Shown: positions 11,146 to 22,000 of the stretch, piece after piece
Layout: every line of letters begins with the position of its first letter
Numbering within the stretch: the stretch's first letter is position 1
From: Pterobdella sp. o SKG-2022
Lineage: Eukaryota > Annelida > Clitellata > Hirudinida > Piscicolidae
Assembly: GCA_964035795.1 (NCBI GenBank)
Contig: OZ038323.1
Location: forward strand, 1 to 64,000
Direction: 5' to 3'
Length of the DNA stretch: 64,000 bases
Program-made: the position numbers and the translations under genes
The notes under the pieces: generated by a model
Told to the model about the DNA's origin: nothing
The model's database searches: none
What the model saw: only the letters and a program-made list of their open reading frames with translations

Positions 11146-13260
11146 TACTGAAAAGAAAAAGCACGAAGTACCGATGAAAGTGCCAAAAAAATAAGTTTAT
11201 CTAATATCAATGAAGATTTGAAAAAACTTTTTACAGATTATTGGGTCAGATGGTCAAATTCTGCTTATTAAGCAAACCAAATAATCAAGGTAGGTGGGAT
11301 GTGGGAAATTTCATTAGCCAATAACTTCTTGTCGACAGCCTGCAAATGAATATGTTACTCTTCAAAAAACATTCACACAGGTTGGCTCAACAATTTGTTA
11401 ATATTCTAGTTTCATTATAATAAGTATATTAAAGTATTACAATTAGAAAAATCTTCTTTGTTAAACTATTGTTCACTAAGAGAAAGAAAGAGTAGAAAAA
11501 GAAAAAATTTAATGACAAGGCTTTTCGATGAAGAAATTAAAAGGATAAGGATGAACATGGACCTGAAAACTAGCAATGAAGACCACCTTTTTTGCTTGAA
11601 TTTTGTGAAAGTATGTAAGAATAAAAAAATTAGTTGAAAAAAAATATACTTTTCTTAAACCGCTTTTGTTCACTTTATAAACAGCTGATTTAAAAAAGAT
11701 TGTAGCTTCTTACAATTTGAAAATTCATGAATATGCCGACAATGGGCATGGCTCAGTTGATGCATCAATGGACTTGCAAGAAAAAATATGAATGTACTAA
11801 TGTAATTGCAGCCAACCAAATGAAACTCAACAGCTCAAAAACATAAATTTGGTTTTCAACATCTTAGAAACATATGAAAACAGCCAACTCAATCAGTTCG
11901 TGTTCACTTATTCCTCTATAAATATCAACTTCTATTCATTTTTCACTAGCTAAACAAAAAGCTTCGGGTATTAATTTTCTCAATAAACCTTAGTGTTTGT
12001 TTCTATTATTTGTTGATACTACAAATACATAAAGGTCTCAAAATGGAATGCCCTTCTTATCTTTCATTGAAATTATCAACTATGTCTGTCTGAAAGGAAA
12101 ACTCAATTTATCAATTACAATGAACATGGCAAGTGAGCTAACACCATTTTGGATAACAAATCTTTAAAAACTCACCTCATGGTTGTCTTATAATCTTAAA
12201 ACATAATTTTAGATTTAATAGTCCGCTGCATTAAGTATTTTTAATTTTAGTATATCAAAACGCTTAGTTACAACAATAATTCACAACTCGTGCTTTTGTA
12301 AAAGAAAAGCTAGAGTTTTTTTAAAATAGTAAAGAGAAAAAAGGCGTAAATTTTGGTCTTCAGTGTAAATTAGAAAAAATAAGATTCTATAAAGCTAGGA
12401 AAGTGAGAAGTATACAAAGAGAAGGAACTTTGATGAAGACCGTGAGAAGCGGAGAATAAACGAAAAAGTTAATCATACATGCAAAGACGGATTTATTAGA
12501 AAGGTATTTATTAGATAACTAGATACTACAGAAGTCAGTCAGACCAAGTCAGACCAGATCAAAATGTTTTATAGAAGAGTGTTGTATTAAAAGCAGAGAA
12601 AAAAACGAGAATGAAAAAAGATTACCAGTCAGAAAAAAAAAATATCATTGTGAATTTTGAGAAGAAGTTTCAGTAGATTGGGATTCTTGAAAACCAGACA
12701 GAAGAAAAGATAGAGATAAGGGTTGAAATGGGTAAAAACAACCTTTTCGAGAATTAAGAAAAGATTTTTACTTCGATGAACGAGAACAGAAAAACAATTA
12801 ATTTATATTTTACTTACACAATACAATAAATTTAAATTTGTCTATATTTGTAAATGAAACATTTTTATATTTAATAATCTTTTCCAGCCAAAGTAAATAC
12901 TGCAAATTATTTGAGCACTAAAGGTAATTTTATTAAGTACGTTTCGTTAAGAAATAACAGGATATAAACAACAGTTTTTGAATTTCAACGTACTTTTTTT
13001 TTCAAAGAACAAAAAAAATAGTTTTATTCAGATACGAATGTGGAAAATGATTATTTCAGTACTTTCAAAAGTTTTTTGAAGTTCTATGATTGGTTCATTA
13101 ACTGTTGGCTCGCATCTAAAGCTATTTAATATTTTTAGCATAAGTGACAAGTGCCTGTATACGTAGTCAGCCAATGTATCATGATAAAACTAAAATTTTT
13201 AAAAACAACATTTTAAAACTTAGAAAAACTAAACTATAACTTACAATACTTTTTTTTAGA
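11146..13260. other. Long AT-rich stretch, one MITE arm, no gene recognised
   Basis: About 2.1 kb without recognisable coding sequence or RNA gene on either strand. The only structured piece seen is the half foldback element at 11953-12010. The rest is A/T-rich with short A-runs and many stops in all frames. Confidence 0.5.
11953..12010 (+). repeat. Single arm of a foldback MITE
   Basis: The stretch CAAAAAGCTTCGGGTATTAA followed by TTTTCTCAATAAACCTTAGT and GTTTGTTTCTATTAT closely matches the reverse complement of the left arm of the complete 154-bp inverted-repeat element at 34219-34372. No partner arm was found in the preceding 150 bases, so this is a solo arm or a decayed copy. It shows the element is repeated in the genome. 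Confidence 0.75.
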
Positions 13261-13333
13261 TTGATTTTTAGTTGCCCCATATTGGGGTTTTATTAGCTAA
13301 ACAGATGTTTCACTAATAGTGTTTATAATTGTC

Positions 13334-13399
13334 GGCCCGCGCGGATTGAACCCAGTTACTTTAAATAACTAATCCTATATCAGATAAGCTATGCGGGTC
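13334..13399 (-). tRNA. tRNA-like sequence, probable SINE head or tRNA pseudogene
   Basis: The minus strand gives a 66-nt tRNA-like fold. Acceptor arms GACCCGC and GCGGGCC pair 6 of 7. A five-base-pair anticodon stem, AGTTA/TAACT, encloses the 7-nt loop TTTAAAG (anticodon TAA, nominally Leu). The B-box GTTCAATCC fits GWTCRANNC, and an A-box-like TAGCTTATCTG lies upstream. The variable loop is essentially absent and the T stem is poor, so it is unlikely to be a functional tRNA. A tRNA-derived SINE promoter is the best reading. Confidence 0.5.
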
Positions 13400-13479
13400 A
13401 AAAAAATTAATTTTTAAGTACGATAGCATAAATCGGCCATTAGGAGCCGAAACGTTACCCGCGCTTCATACTATACAAA

Positions 13480-14040
13480 TACACATTTGAGTTGACGATA
13501 TGAAGAGAAGCAGGTTATGCTCAAACTGCCTGCCAATATGTTTGTGTTCTAGCAGTGCAAATCGGTGCAATTCGAGTGAATATAATATTGCTTTTGAAGG
13601 TGATGTTTCTAACATTAGAAACTAGCAAAGGTTATAAAAGCTGGACTTGTTAATTTTTTTTGCTGCTTGAATACTGATTTTTACAAGTTGCTCTTTAAAT
13701 GTATGTAGACTTGTTTTTGAGCTTGTGCATCATTTTCGATGTTGGCCCAATCATAGATTAGGTGAGCGTTTGTCACTGCCATATCTCATACTCATGTGAA
13801 TATTATTAGATGCCATCTTATACCCTTTTGGGTCATATTTGCATGCCCACCAACCATCCAGCTCTTCTATTTGAGTTATTACTATTATGTATATCAGGCC
13901 GGAAAACTTGAAATTTTGATTATTCCACTCCTTTTTCACTAGGTTCAATTGTACCATTTTTACCACAACGTTTGAATTCATTTGCCTAATTATAAATGGC
14001 AACTTAAATTAATTCATTTTACATAAGATTCACATATTAA
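13480..14040 (-). other. Unassigned stretch with an 83-codon open frame
   Basis: The minus-strand frame at 13751-14002 contains FKFSGLIYIIVITQIEELDG followed by WWACKYDPKGYKMASNNIHM. Composition looks protein-like (aromatic-rich, few A-runs), but I do not recognise the family. It has no visible splice sites or neighbours that would make it a host gene. It is most likely another transposon remnant, adjacent to the LINE piece at 14045. Confidence 0.25.
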
Positions 14041-14044
14041 AAAG

Positions 14045-14660
14045 TGACTCACACTGAGATAGAAATGGAGCATCTGATGGATTTTTTTGAAGCTGAGTAA
14101 ACTGTGTTAGGGCCGATTATCAGTAAAGAAAACTGTTTTGATGTACCAACTCCTGGATTAAACGGACAAAAGCTGGCAGTCTTTTAAGACGCCATGGTAT
14201 TTCTGAACGCACGAAGGTTTATAACTGTCTTTCTTTATGCTAATGAAAACGACTACATATACCAGGCACCTGAAACAACGAGCGTTTTTACCAACTGCGT
14301 AAGATTCTGGGCATAAAATAGCAAATGCACATCAGCGACACGAAAATACTTGAGATGGCAAATAATGGTAGCATCAAAGTCCTAATCTCCAAGCAACAGG
14401 TGGACGTAGACTTAGTAAGATTGCCCAACAAACGGATTCCGAAGCAAATATTGTATAGGCAACTCATCAATGGCAAAAGATTGGCTCACAAACCCAAAAA
14501 AACGATTCGAAGATTGCTTGAAACAAACCTTTAAAAATGCGGCATATCATGAGAAATACAAGCGCAAAACAGATTAACTTGGAGGAAATAATTTTTGAAG
14601 CAATCGATTGTTTTGAGGATAACGCTAGGTTTAAAAGACAATTTATACGCATATAATAAA
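14045..14660 (+). mobile_element. 3' fragment of APE-type LINE family A
   Basis: It begins with the EMEHLMD...LTIS/KKTVLMY region after the RT catalytic box (14050-14145). With internal deletions it passes to the C-terminal segment [20 protein letters not shown] (14326-14385), RLPNKRIPKQILYRQLINGK and KKTIRRLLETNL. The same segment occurs nearly residue for residue in the long copy at 53150-56505, so this is a truncated member of the same family. At least two internal deletions are visible. Confidence 0.8.
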
Positions 14661-15635
14661 AAGTCAACAAATCGAGTTTTTATAAAAAACAATAAATTAT
14701 ATCATTTGAAGAAAACTCATTGAAAAACTAAAATAAAAAAAAGCTGATGTCTTTCACAAATTTCACAATCCATCTGCTGTTTGTGCTGGTACCTTAGCGA
14801 AGCTACTTTTTGTACCTGCATTTATAAATTTATACTTAATTTCTCTACTATAATTTTTTGTGTATTTTACTGTTAGCGTTAAACACATTTCAACTAAGTT
14901 TAACCAAGGTTTTGCTTTTTCATAGTAAAAAAATTAACCAAGTGTCTTTTGATAGACTTGGTAAACTTCTGAAGTGAAAAGCTGTCACCAAGTAGACGCA
15001 CTAATGACGGACTTGTGCCGTCCACAAGCAGCCTACTTTGTTTTAAAACAAGCTGAATATATTTATTACTTAATAATGTGAGTTCAAGATGAAAAGCTTC
15101 GTGTTATTATTTAGTTAATAAAAAAGTTTGATAAAACCATTTCAAGCTGAATAATAATTATTATTAATGCTATTATTTTTATTTTTCGGAGTTTTTGCAA
15201 AACAATGGTTTTGTTTGAGGGCGAGTTGCGAGTTACAACTTGGTCACCCTCAACTTTTCTAGAGCCTTTCTCAAAATCCTTGCTGACCCTTAGATGCTTT
15301 TTGTATGCTCTACCAATTGTTTCATTTTGAGTGATAAGAAACACAGTAATAAAGCTTCTATTTCTATGGGTTCTCTTACATGGTTCTCGTATTTCCCTGC
15401 ATAATGTTTCACGGTTCAAACTTTCCAATTCTTTCGATACGACTTTTGTGAGTCAGTTTGTTTTCGATATTTTTTATTAGTGTTTTTTTGAAAAACTATC
15501 AAATATTTTTTCAGAATTTCAAATCTGGAATCATCTCACAGAGCAGTGCCATGATAGTTTTCTGGTTGACTTGTTCCTCTGAGAACTGGATACAGACTCT
15601 TCGTGTTTTTCGCTCAAATGGCATCATTTTTCAAC
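14661..15635. other. No gene recognised
   Basis: AT-rich DNA. A minus-strand open frame at 15111-15428 (105 codons, starting MESLNRETLCREIREP) has a plausible start and charged composition, but I cannot assign it. A plus-strand frame at 15458-15646 is hydrophobic and probably chance. Confidence 0.3.
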
Positions 15636-15880
15636 AGGACGGTTGAAGACCTATGTGGGTCGCATAACCTGACAGCCGGTTAGGAAAAGTCTGGTAGAAG
15701 CAACTAAAGCTGTTAGAAGGTTTAAAGGTGCACCAAGAAAAATCTTGTACTCCCTTATCAAAAAAGATGTCAAAGGGCTAGGAATAAAGATTGAAGATGA
15801 AAGTAACTAAAGCACAGTTTTAGACCGCAGCAAATAGAAACGAAGTCAGTCGAGCCATGTCAACCTGACGGAGAGCTCAT
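15636..15880 (+). mobile_element. C-terminal remnant of an APE-type LINE
   Basis: The plus strand reads LVEATKAVRRFKGAPRKILY, then SLIKKDVKGLGIKIEDES, then VLDRSK. This is the 'GRPxxxWxxxIxxDxxxLGLxxxxAxDRxxWR' tail found at the C-terminus of RTE/BovB-like and related LINE proteins. Only this terminal segment survives. Confidence 0.6.
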
Positions 15881-16139
15881 CGAATGAAGATTGAACAACA
15901 TAAAAACAACGTGTTTATTAAGAATCGTTACTTGTGTGCTGCTAAACTTAAGTAATGCCAAGATAATGGTTACATAACTTTCACCAACAGAGAAATGAAC
16001 ATTAATTTTCTTTTAACAATATTGACAGTTTTCAAACTATTTACTGTTTTTATAAATAATCACACGACTTATCATTAATACTCATACAGAATAAACTCGT
16101 ATTTCAGTTTTCTTATCCGCTCTTAGCCTCTATTTATCT

Positions 16140-17045
16140 TTCTTGCCAAAAAATTTTCAGGTGAGTGTCATCAGCAATTGCATCACCAGTCGTAAGGTTT
16201 TTTTTTTGCTGGTCACCAATATTTCGAGATGCCCCTGTTGTTACATAAATGGCACAAGTAAGTCTACTATTGCCGCGACTTTCTCTTTGCTGACTGTCCA
16301 TTACCAGTCAGAAAAGCTTAAACCGTTTTGTCAAGGTCTGTGACGGCTTTGGTTTGACAATAAGTATCAAGAAGACCGAGAATCTACCAGCTGAGCCATA
16401 TACAAAGCCAGTTAACACAGCCAACAGCGAGAAGCTCACCGTGGCAAAATTACCTCGGCAGAACACTGTCACGTTCTTTCAGTATTGATGAAAAGGTCTC
16501 TTACAGAATCGCTAGAACTAGCTCGGTTTGTGGCAGATTCAGAGAGAACGTGTGGGAGAGAAAAGTGATCAGCTGAAGATGTACCGTGCAATCGTTCTTC
16601 CTATACTATACGTCTGCAAAACACAGACTATACATAGTCGTCAAGCCAGGCAGCTGAACTCTTTCCACATGCGATGCCTTCGGAAATTGCTTCAAATCAA
16701 ATAGCAAGACAAAGTGCCCGAAACAGAGGTACTAACATAGAGAGTATTCATGCGTTCCTTAAACGCTTCCAGTTCAGGTGGACAAAGAATGCCCGACGAG
16801 CATCTGCCAAAGTGACTGCTTTTCGGTGACCTGATTGAAAGCAAGCGCTTTTTTGGAGGTCAATAAAAGCAATATAAGAACACACTGAAGACTTCTCTGA
16901 AACATTGCATCATTGACACCTGAAAAGAAATAGCTCGAGACTGGCCAACCTGGCGTAGCACTGTTTCTACTGGTTTGTCGAGCATTGAAGCGAGGTGTGT
17001 GGAAACGCAGTAGCAGAAACGCCAGCCTCTTTTTTCCGGTTCCTG
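16140..17045 (+). mobile_element. 3' part of an APE-type LINE, degenerate
   Basis: Across shifted frames it reads FGLTISIKKTENLPAEPYTK, RFRENVWERK, MYRAIVLPILYVCKTQTI, FHMRCLRKLLQIK, DKVPETEVLT, RMPDEHLPK and FGDLIESKRFFGG. It then continues to YKNTLKTSLKHCIIDT and DWPTWRSTVSTGLSSIEARC. This is the post-catalytic RT thumb and tail of the same LINE group as the copies at 9530-11145 and 30860-33690. No catalytic palm and no intact frame remain. Confidence 0.75.
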
Positions 17046-18725
17046 ACTTTAACGTGGTATTAGTTCTGATAAAATTAGCTTGAATACGACAGTTACAAAT
17101 AACGTTTCAACTCAATTAACAAAATTGTTTGCTAATGCGTCCTTCAAACTCAACTTTTGTCTCCTACAAGAAACGAAATGCCCCGAACTTAACAACATAA
17201 CAAAAAACAGCCACACAATACTTTTAACCAATTTTGACAAGTTTTATGGTTTAGGAAAATGTTATCTTGAATATTCTAAATTACCAAATTAACAGAATAT
17301 AGAATAAGTGTACTTTTACCAGCTTACCTCGAAACCAAACAATTAGGAAAAAATAGACATGATTAAAGTGTACAACCAACATACTAGCATATGGTTTATA
17401 GGTAAAGATTTCAACAGTAAAATTGGGTAAAATAAGTCATTTACACAGGGAATTCATAATAAAGATTGCTAAAATAAAAATGGGTTGATTTTTGAAGAAT
17501 GCAAGAAAACAACCTTTTGCATCCAACACAGCATTCAAAAAGCAATAAAAAAAACATTTGGGTGGGTCATCTGAAAGGCAAAACAGTCTATAATGTGATA
17601 GCTTTTAATCTACCAAAAACTAAAAAAGTTCCTCAAAAACTAATTTTCAAATTCTCATCACCCAACAAGCCTACAAAAAATCAATAGAGCCAAGCAACTT
17701 TGCTTAAAAAAATTTCAGCAAACATGAAAAAAGTATCAAATACTTGCTTTAAAAATTCATCCAAAAAACACTATCAAACAGGCATGAAAACGAGTTTCAC
17801 ACAGGCAAAAACGCCTATAAAATCTAATATAAAATTCTACAGAAATTGACAACCTCAAAACACAAAGGAACAAAATCAAAACATAAAAATAAATGTCTTG
17901 AACTATACAATAATGAACTGAAATAAAACTCAAAATAATAGAAACATTAGACTATAATAGACAAATGCATGCAGCTATTAAAGAATTGAGTATCAAAAAT
18001 AAAACAACGGCAAAACCACTCAAAAGGAAAGATCTTCAAAAGAAAATTTTCAAAAAACAAGCAACGAAAAACAATACAATAATAACAAAAAAAATGAGAC
18101 AAATATTTTAGAAGTGGAAAATGCTATTAAGAAACTGAAAACCAAAAAATCTTCAAAAGAAAACAACCTCCAGTGAAGAACACAAACTTCTAGTGACAAA
18201 TATGGAAAAAACACTTACAATAGCTTTGAACAAATAACTTCAGCCACAATTTTCCTAAATCAATCTTCAACCATGGCTTTAATATACCAAAAACAACCCA
18301 ATTTTTGAAGTGTAAAGAAAAAGATGAGAATTTATAGTTTGTTCTTTTAATTTTCTCATATGGCTGCAGTGCTTGGGCAGACTCTATATGCATCAAAAGC
18401 TCAATAGACTCCTAGAGCACATACGAAAACTGAAAAAAGTGCATTGACTAGATGTTATGAAAAACAAAGAATGCGACTCCGTCATGCCACCGCTGCATTA
18501 GGAAGTAGGACTATGAAGATTAAAAATTCTGGGACACATGCCACAACGACCCACCGTCAAAAAACATTTTAGAAAAAGCCCTAAAAAATTCCGAGAAAGA
18601 GGCAGAACACCATCAACTCTTTTCAATACATTAATAAATGACATGAACTCCCTCAAATTAAACATGGACAACATTGAAAAAATCTATAGATGCGTATCGA
18701 GAAATTGTCAACTGTGATTATGTTT
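17046..18725 (+). mobile_element. APE-type LINE with RT core deleted
   Basis: It begins with an endonuclease N-terminus, FKLNFCLLQETKCPELN (17140-17190). It continues with WFIGKDFNSKIG (the 'GDFN' step, 17393-17430), HNKDC..NGLIFEE and a long Lys/Asn-rich linker (AAIKELSIKNKTTAKPLKRK at 17970-18029). The RT palm is missing. The reading resumes with the thumb and tail: YGCSAWADS, LEHIRKLKKVH, MKNKECDSVMPPLH, LGHMPQRPTVKKHF, GRTPSTLFNTLINDMNSLKL and IYRCVSRNCQL, followed by a stop at about 18717. It is a different family from the neighbour at 16140-17045. Confidence 0.7.
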
Positions 18726-18829
18726 AAAGACGAAAATTAATGTCGGACTGCCTCTCTACGTATCTCTGTCTACTCTTTACAAAGCAATTTAGTCTGAAGG
18801 TTGGCCTGACCAGCCATCTTCATCCCCAC

Positions 18830-18962
18830 AGAACCCAGGAATAGAAGTTTTGGCCGTTTTTGCTCGCAAAGAACGAGCATCATCAAGTCGACCATTTGAT
18901 CGCCCATATCTGGAGTTTTGGTTGCGCAATTGATTCACAAGGCGCTACTTTATGTTACAGGT
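18830..18962 (-). repeat. Dispersed repeat X, uninterrupted copy
   Basis: On the minus strand the core reads AATCAATTGCGCAACCAAAA then CTCCAGATATGGGCGATCAA then ATGGTCGACTT, preceded by GTAGCGCCTTGTG. The same sequence, without the ATGGGCGAT insertion, flanks both sides of the LINE inserted at 41184-43061. This copy therefore represents the unoccupied state of that target. It lies just downstream of the stop codon of the cbEGF gene. The nature of the repeat is not recognised. Confidence 0.65.
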
Positions 18963-19010
18963 AGAACAAAATTATATAGATGATGAATAAAACGATACAA
19001 AAGTAATTCA

Positions 19011-19036
19011 TTATTGGATTTTATAGAGTTTTGCAA
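19011..19036 (-). CDS. Terminal coding exon with stop
   Basis: After a 48-bp intron ending ATACTACAG, the frame continues as F-A-K-L-Y-K-I-Q and stops at TAA (19013-19011). This gives a cytoplasmic tail of about 8 residues. No AATAAA was seen immediately downstream, and the sequence runs into repeat X. The exon is inferred from frame and splice signals only. Confidence 0.5.
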
Positions 19037-22000
19037 CTGTAGTATATTTTTAAAATGATTTTTGTAAAAAAAAAAATTGCTTACAGATGAGCAAAGCAGA
19101 TTTAATAAAAAACATGGCCAAAACAAAAAGAGGAAGGTGAATGAAGACCACAGAACTCCAACTCCAACTCGACTTAAAGCATGAGAAGCCACCAGGGAAA
19201 TTGACGCACGATTCAAATTTCTGACACGATGTTGTTTTGGCGCATTCGTCAACATCTGAAAAGAAAAATATTTTACTAAGTTTTTTAATGTGAATAAATA
19301 TTCATAAATTGCATTCATTTATTATAAATGCCGACGTTGACAATGGAGCACCACAAGATTGCGCCAAGTGTAAGCACCCAATTAGACACAAGGTCCCCAA
19401 AGCCACCTGCAACGACTGTGGCGTTTACTACCACTTTGTATGCATGGGCCTTCCGAGATCCCAGAGAGAAGAGATCAAAGATAGACGCCGAGAGTGGAGC
19501 TACTGCTCTGGTCGAGAGATGTCAGAAGAAGACTACGTGCTCTCACTTCCTGCTACAAACCCTCCAGCAACTCTCGTGGAAACATATACCACAGCTGATG
19601 AACCTGATAATGAACCACAAGCCCAGTTTAATGGTACCTGGAATGGTGCACGGAAAACAAGAGAAGTCCACCGTGGTGCTCGCTCAGTCAGTGTAAAAGT
19701 TCCTTCCACATGCAATGCATGATTACGAGGTGAAGTCAAACAAATGTGTACCATCAAACACTTACATGGCGTTGCCCCGGGTACCGACCACAAGGAGATC
19801 AGACGATGACACCAAACTAAAGCTCGACAACACCTCGGTCGGGGTCCTCAAGCCACTTATACAAGTATACTGAAGAGAAAGCCAATTTTTTGAAAATTCA
19901 GCCAAGAAGCCCAAGGTAAATAAGACTGCAAAACAAGAAACCCGCTTTTTACCGCGCGATAAGACTCCAATTCTCACCAATTATCACCCTGAGACCGACC
20001 AGTACGAGAGAAAACTCGGGAAAAGACCTTCTAACTTATGCCAAGAAAACACTACCCTACAAAGCGTGCCGACAATGAAAAAAGAGCTCTTGAAAGACTG
20101 TCAATACAGATCCCAATTTCTAACCAGCAAAGAGTAACCATCTCTAATTGGTAGCTCCTTCTGAAGAACTCCTATTTCCTGCAACTTTTCAATGTCAGTT
20201 TTTCAGCCAGAAATACAAAAGAACAAGATAATCTGTGCTGACTTGAATGCCCACAATGAAATCTAAGATAAGCATGCACGTTGTGACGATGGAGGTGCCT
20301 AGCTGGCGGAGGCCATCATGGACGCCGAGGAAAGTTTTCTCAATGATGCTGAACTCGCCACGCACCAAGATCCAGCTTTCGGCGGATTTTTTTTTCCAAA
20401 TGTCCATAATGGCATTCACCACCACTGTGACTGGACACCGCTGGATTCCCTTCCATCCGACCACAGGCCAATCTCCACTTTCTGTCACAACAACGAAAGT
20501 AATCAAAACGACTGGTCGGGAGCTGGAAGAAGGGCAACACCTAGGCATACATAGCAGACCTTGAAGAGCGATTAGGCCAAAACTCATTTGACGAGAATGC
20601 ATCCACCACTTCTGCATATGCATTCTGTACCGCCATCCTTGCCGCCGCAAAATCTCACATCGGTCTCAAAGCCCTAGGTATGGCTGGAGAGAGTTGGAGA
20701 ACAACAGAAATCTCTTAGGCTGAAAAAAAAAACATCGCAAAAGCAACGTCCGGTATCCAGTCCGAGCAATACAAAGATCGATATTCTCATCTCAAACGTC
20801 TGGTTCCAGCACGGAAGGCGGAAATTTGAGAGCGAAAGGTGATGAATGGGAAGGGGATTGAAAAGATGTGGTCGATCCTTCGTAATCTTAATTTTAAAAT
20901 CATCATACCTAAGTGGCCACGCACTTAAGTATAATCCCATCCCCCTAATTCCTTGGTGTCACCTGATCGACAGTTAACCTTTGCACCCCATGCAGCGACT
21001 GTCGGCGGAAAGTTGCGGACACAGACTAGTGCTTTGAGATGCTTTGCGACAACTGACTGAGGCTACGACAAACAAGCATTACGGGCTACCTACAAGACGA
21101 CGGGCAAACCAGCTGTTGAATATGCGGCGGCCACATGGCTACCGTGAGTGTTGTCTTCAACTATAGAATAGTTGGAGGCGTACTAATGATTTACGGGATG
21201 AGCTATCACCGGACAAGTCAAAACCACACCAGTGGAGGCCATCTTTGCCGAGGCTAATCTTCCAAAAATTGGCACGAGAGTCACACAACTCTGCGCCATT
21301 TTGCTAGAAAAGTCGATAAAGATTGCAACCGAAAACCCGCGAAATCAAATTGCTGAGCCGTCATTCCTCGGAAAAGCCCAGCTGGTGAACCAAGGCCTGA
21401 GCGGTATGGGAGTCAGTTTTCAGAAATACCAGTCCTGCCAAACAGCAAGAACTTTCTCCCCCCAAAAATGAAAATAGGTTAACTTATCTTCAAGACTCCC
21501 AGCAGCAAGGCTGGAGACGCCAAATTCGACAAGAAGTGGGCATTGCAACGACTGGAAGAAGGTTGGAACACCTTCGACCTGGTTGTGTATACCAACGGAT
21601 CAACAACGAGTAAGACCGGAACAGGTGGTGGTGGAATTGTCGTTTCTACTAGCCACCCTAATGACCCGCAAGTTCTTCGCTCTTTTGCCATTCCCACCGG
21701 AAAATGGTTATTCTTACCAAGCAGAAATAAAGGCGGGGGTCAAAGCAGTTAAAGTAATCTAGAGGAAAAAACACGTTCAGAAAGCCCGAATTGTCAGTGA
21801 TTTAGTGTCTTATTTCGCATTCTCAGGCAATGCACCCATCCCAACCGTGTAACGACAAGGAAGAACACACCATCCTCAAAACACTTTCAACGCTAATGGC
21901 AAGAGCTGCCAAGTGACCTTTACGTGGTGACCAAACCACTGTGGCATCACCAGCAACGAGCTAGCAGATGCTCAAGTGAAGAAGGGGGCTGACACTGACA

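Noticed and set aside
19533..20650. Several overlapping frames on both strands (19533-19793, 19762-19980, 20195-20650)
   Set aside because: All are alternative readings of the Ingi-like LINE. Only the plus-strand frames show family motifs.
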